Shown: positions 20,601-20,854 of the stretch, piece after piece | Numbering within the stretch: the stretch's first letter is position 1 | Layout: each line of letters starts with the position of its first letter | NCBI GenBank assembly: GCA_002451275.1 | Contig: DKBS01000101.1 | Location: 480 to 21,333, forward strand | Source of the DNA: Planctomycetaceae bacterium UBA6894 | GTDB taxonomy: Bacteria > Planctomycetota > Planctomycetia > Gemmatales > Gemmataceae | Direction: 5' to 3' | DNA: 20,854 bases | The notes under the pieces: model-generated | What the model was told of the DNA's origin: nothing | Seen by the model: only the letters and a program-made list of their open reading frames with translations | Database searches by the model: none | Translations under genes and position numbers: made by a program

Positions 20601-20854
20601 CAGGGCTGTTTGGGTTTGTCTTGATTGGGAAGCATCTCCTCAATGGCAAGAACCACCTCCCGCGGCACCCACACCCTTTTCTCGCGAAAATCAACAACCA
20701 GCCAGTTCCCATCCACCCGATAAACTTTTCCTGTGAAGCTGGTGTCGGCCCCATTCAAATTGTTGGTGAAGGGGGATACCGGAATTGTGGCGGCACTACC
20801 CAGGGCATCCCGTCTGAATTGGACAGTCACATTCTTCCCGACCAACTGTTTGGC
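20600..20854 (-). CDS. Unknown protein, C-terminal part (5' end probably outside window)
   Basis: The frame is open from the window edge through to TGA at 20600-20602, giving 84 visible residues. A TTG at 20845 could be a start, but no ribosome binding site can be judged, so a partial gene is more likely. The visible part includes V-G-K-N-V-T-V-Q-F-R-R-D-A-L-G and a small beta-rich unit (F-T-G-K-V-Y-R-V-D-G-N-W-L-V-V-D-F), then R-V-W-V-P-R-E-V-V-L-A-I-E-E. The latter resembles an SH3/Sm-like barrel that reads out a parameter. No family was recognised. It is coupled to the membrane-protein gene. Confidence 0.6.
   Translation of the reverse strand, partial: AKQLVGKNVTVQFRRDALGSAATIPVSPFTNNLNGADTSFTGKVYRVDGNWLVVDFREKRVWVPREVVLAIEEMLPNQDKPKQP

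Overview
The window is a GC-rich bacterial segment, most likely from the Planctomycetota-Verrucomicrobiota-Lentisphaerota (PVC) group. Two features point there: a gene cluster with the make-up of the PVM-type bacterial microcompartment (BMC), and a prepilin-like protein ending in an H-X9-DG motif (DUF1559 type), a family greatly expanded in those phyla. No rRNA, tRNA, CRISPR array or insertion sequence was seen.

Left part (1-5778). A partial CDGSH iron-sulfur protein and a small secreted DUF4440/SnoaL-like protein end at a strong hairpin. On the minus strand follow a Tat-signal TIM-barrel sugar-isomerase-like protein and a mutarotase/RsmC-like methyltransferase pair. On the plus strand lies a zinc-uptake pair (ZnuA-like lipoprotein and ABC ATPase, overlapping by 4 nt) behind a perfect Zur-like palindrome. 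Its permease gene is not in the window.

Core (5799-16886, minus strand). This is an 11-kb, 16-gene BMC operon. In transcription order it encodes a DeoR-family regulator, PduL phosphotransacylase, two BMC-H shell proteins, an acetate-kinase-like enzyme, a SelW-like protein with an in-frame TGA, a BMC-P, a CoA-acylating aldehyde dehydrogenase, a second BMC-P, an unknown 198-aa protein, a third BMC-P, a class II (fuculose-phosphate-type) aldolase, a small two-helix membrane protein, a lactate/malate dehydrogenase-family enzyme, an 83-aa acidic protein, and a class I aldolase-like protein with a C-terminal encapsulation peptide. From the known PVM pathway, the expected chemistry is cleavage of L-fuculose-1-P or L-rhamnulose-1-P to DHAP and lactaldehyde. 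Lactaldehyde is then oxidised to lactyl-CoA, converted to lactyl-phosphate by PduL, and the kinase makes ATP. NADH is recycled by the dehydrogenase. No glycyl-radical or B12 diol dehydratase is present.

The most notable find is the gene at 13069-13311. Read straight through, it is broken by TGA at codon 11. Read with selenocysteine, it is an 80-aa Rdx/SelW-family protein with a CTSU redox motif, a strong ribosome binding site, and a hairpin placed as expected for a bacterial SECIS element. A selenoprotein embedded in a BMC operon would be new to my knowledge, and standard gene callers would report only a truncated 61-aa fragment.

Right part (16887-20854). A 512-nt divergent intergenic region is followed by a stand-alone acetolactate synthase large subunit (ilvB) with a textbook terminator. 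Next come the H-X9-DG prepilin-like protein and, convergent to it, two overlapping unknown genes running off the window edge.
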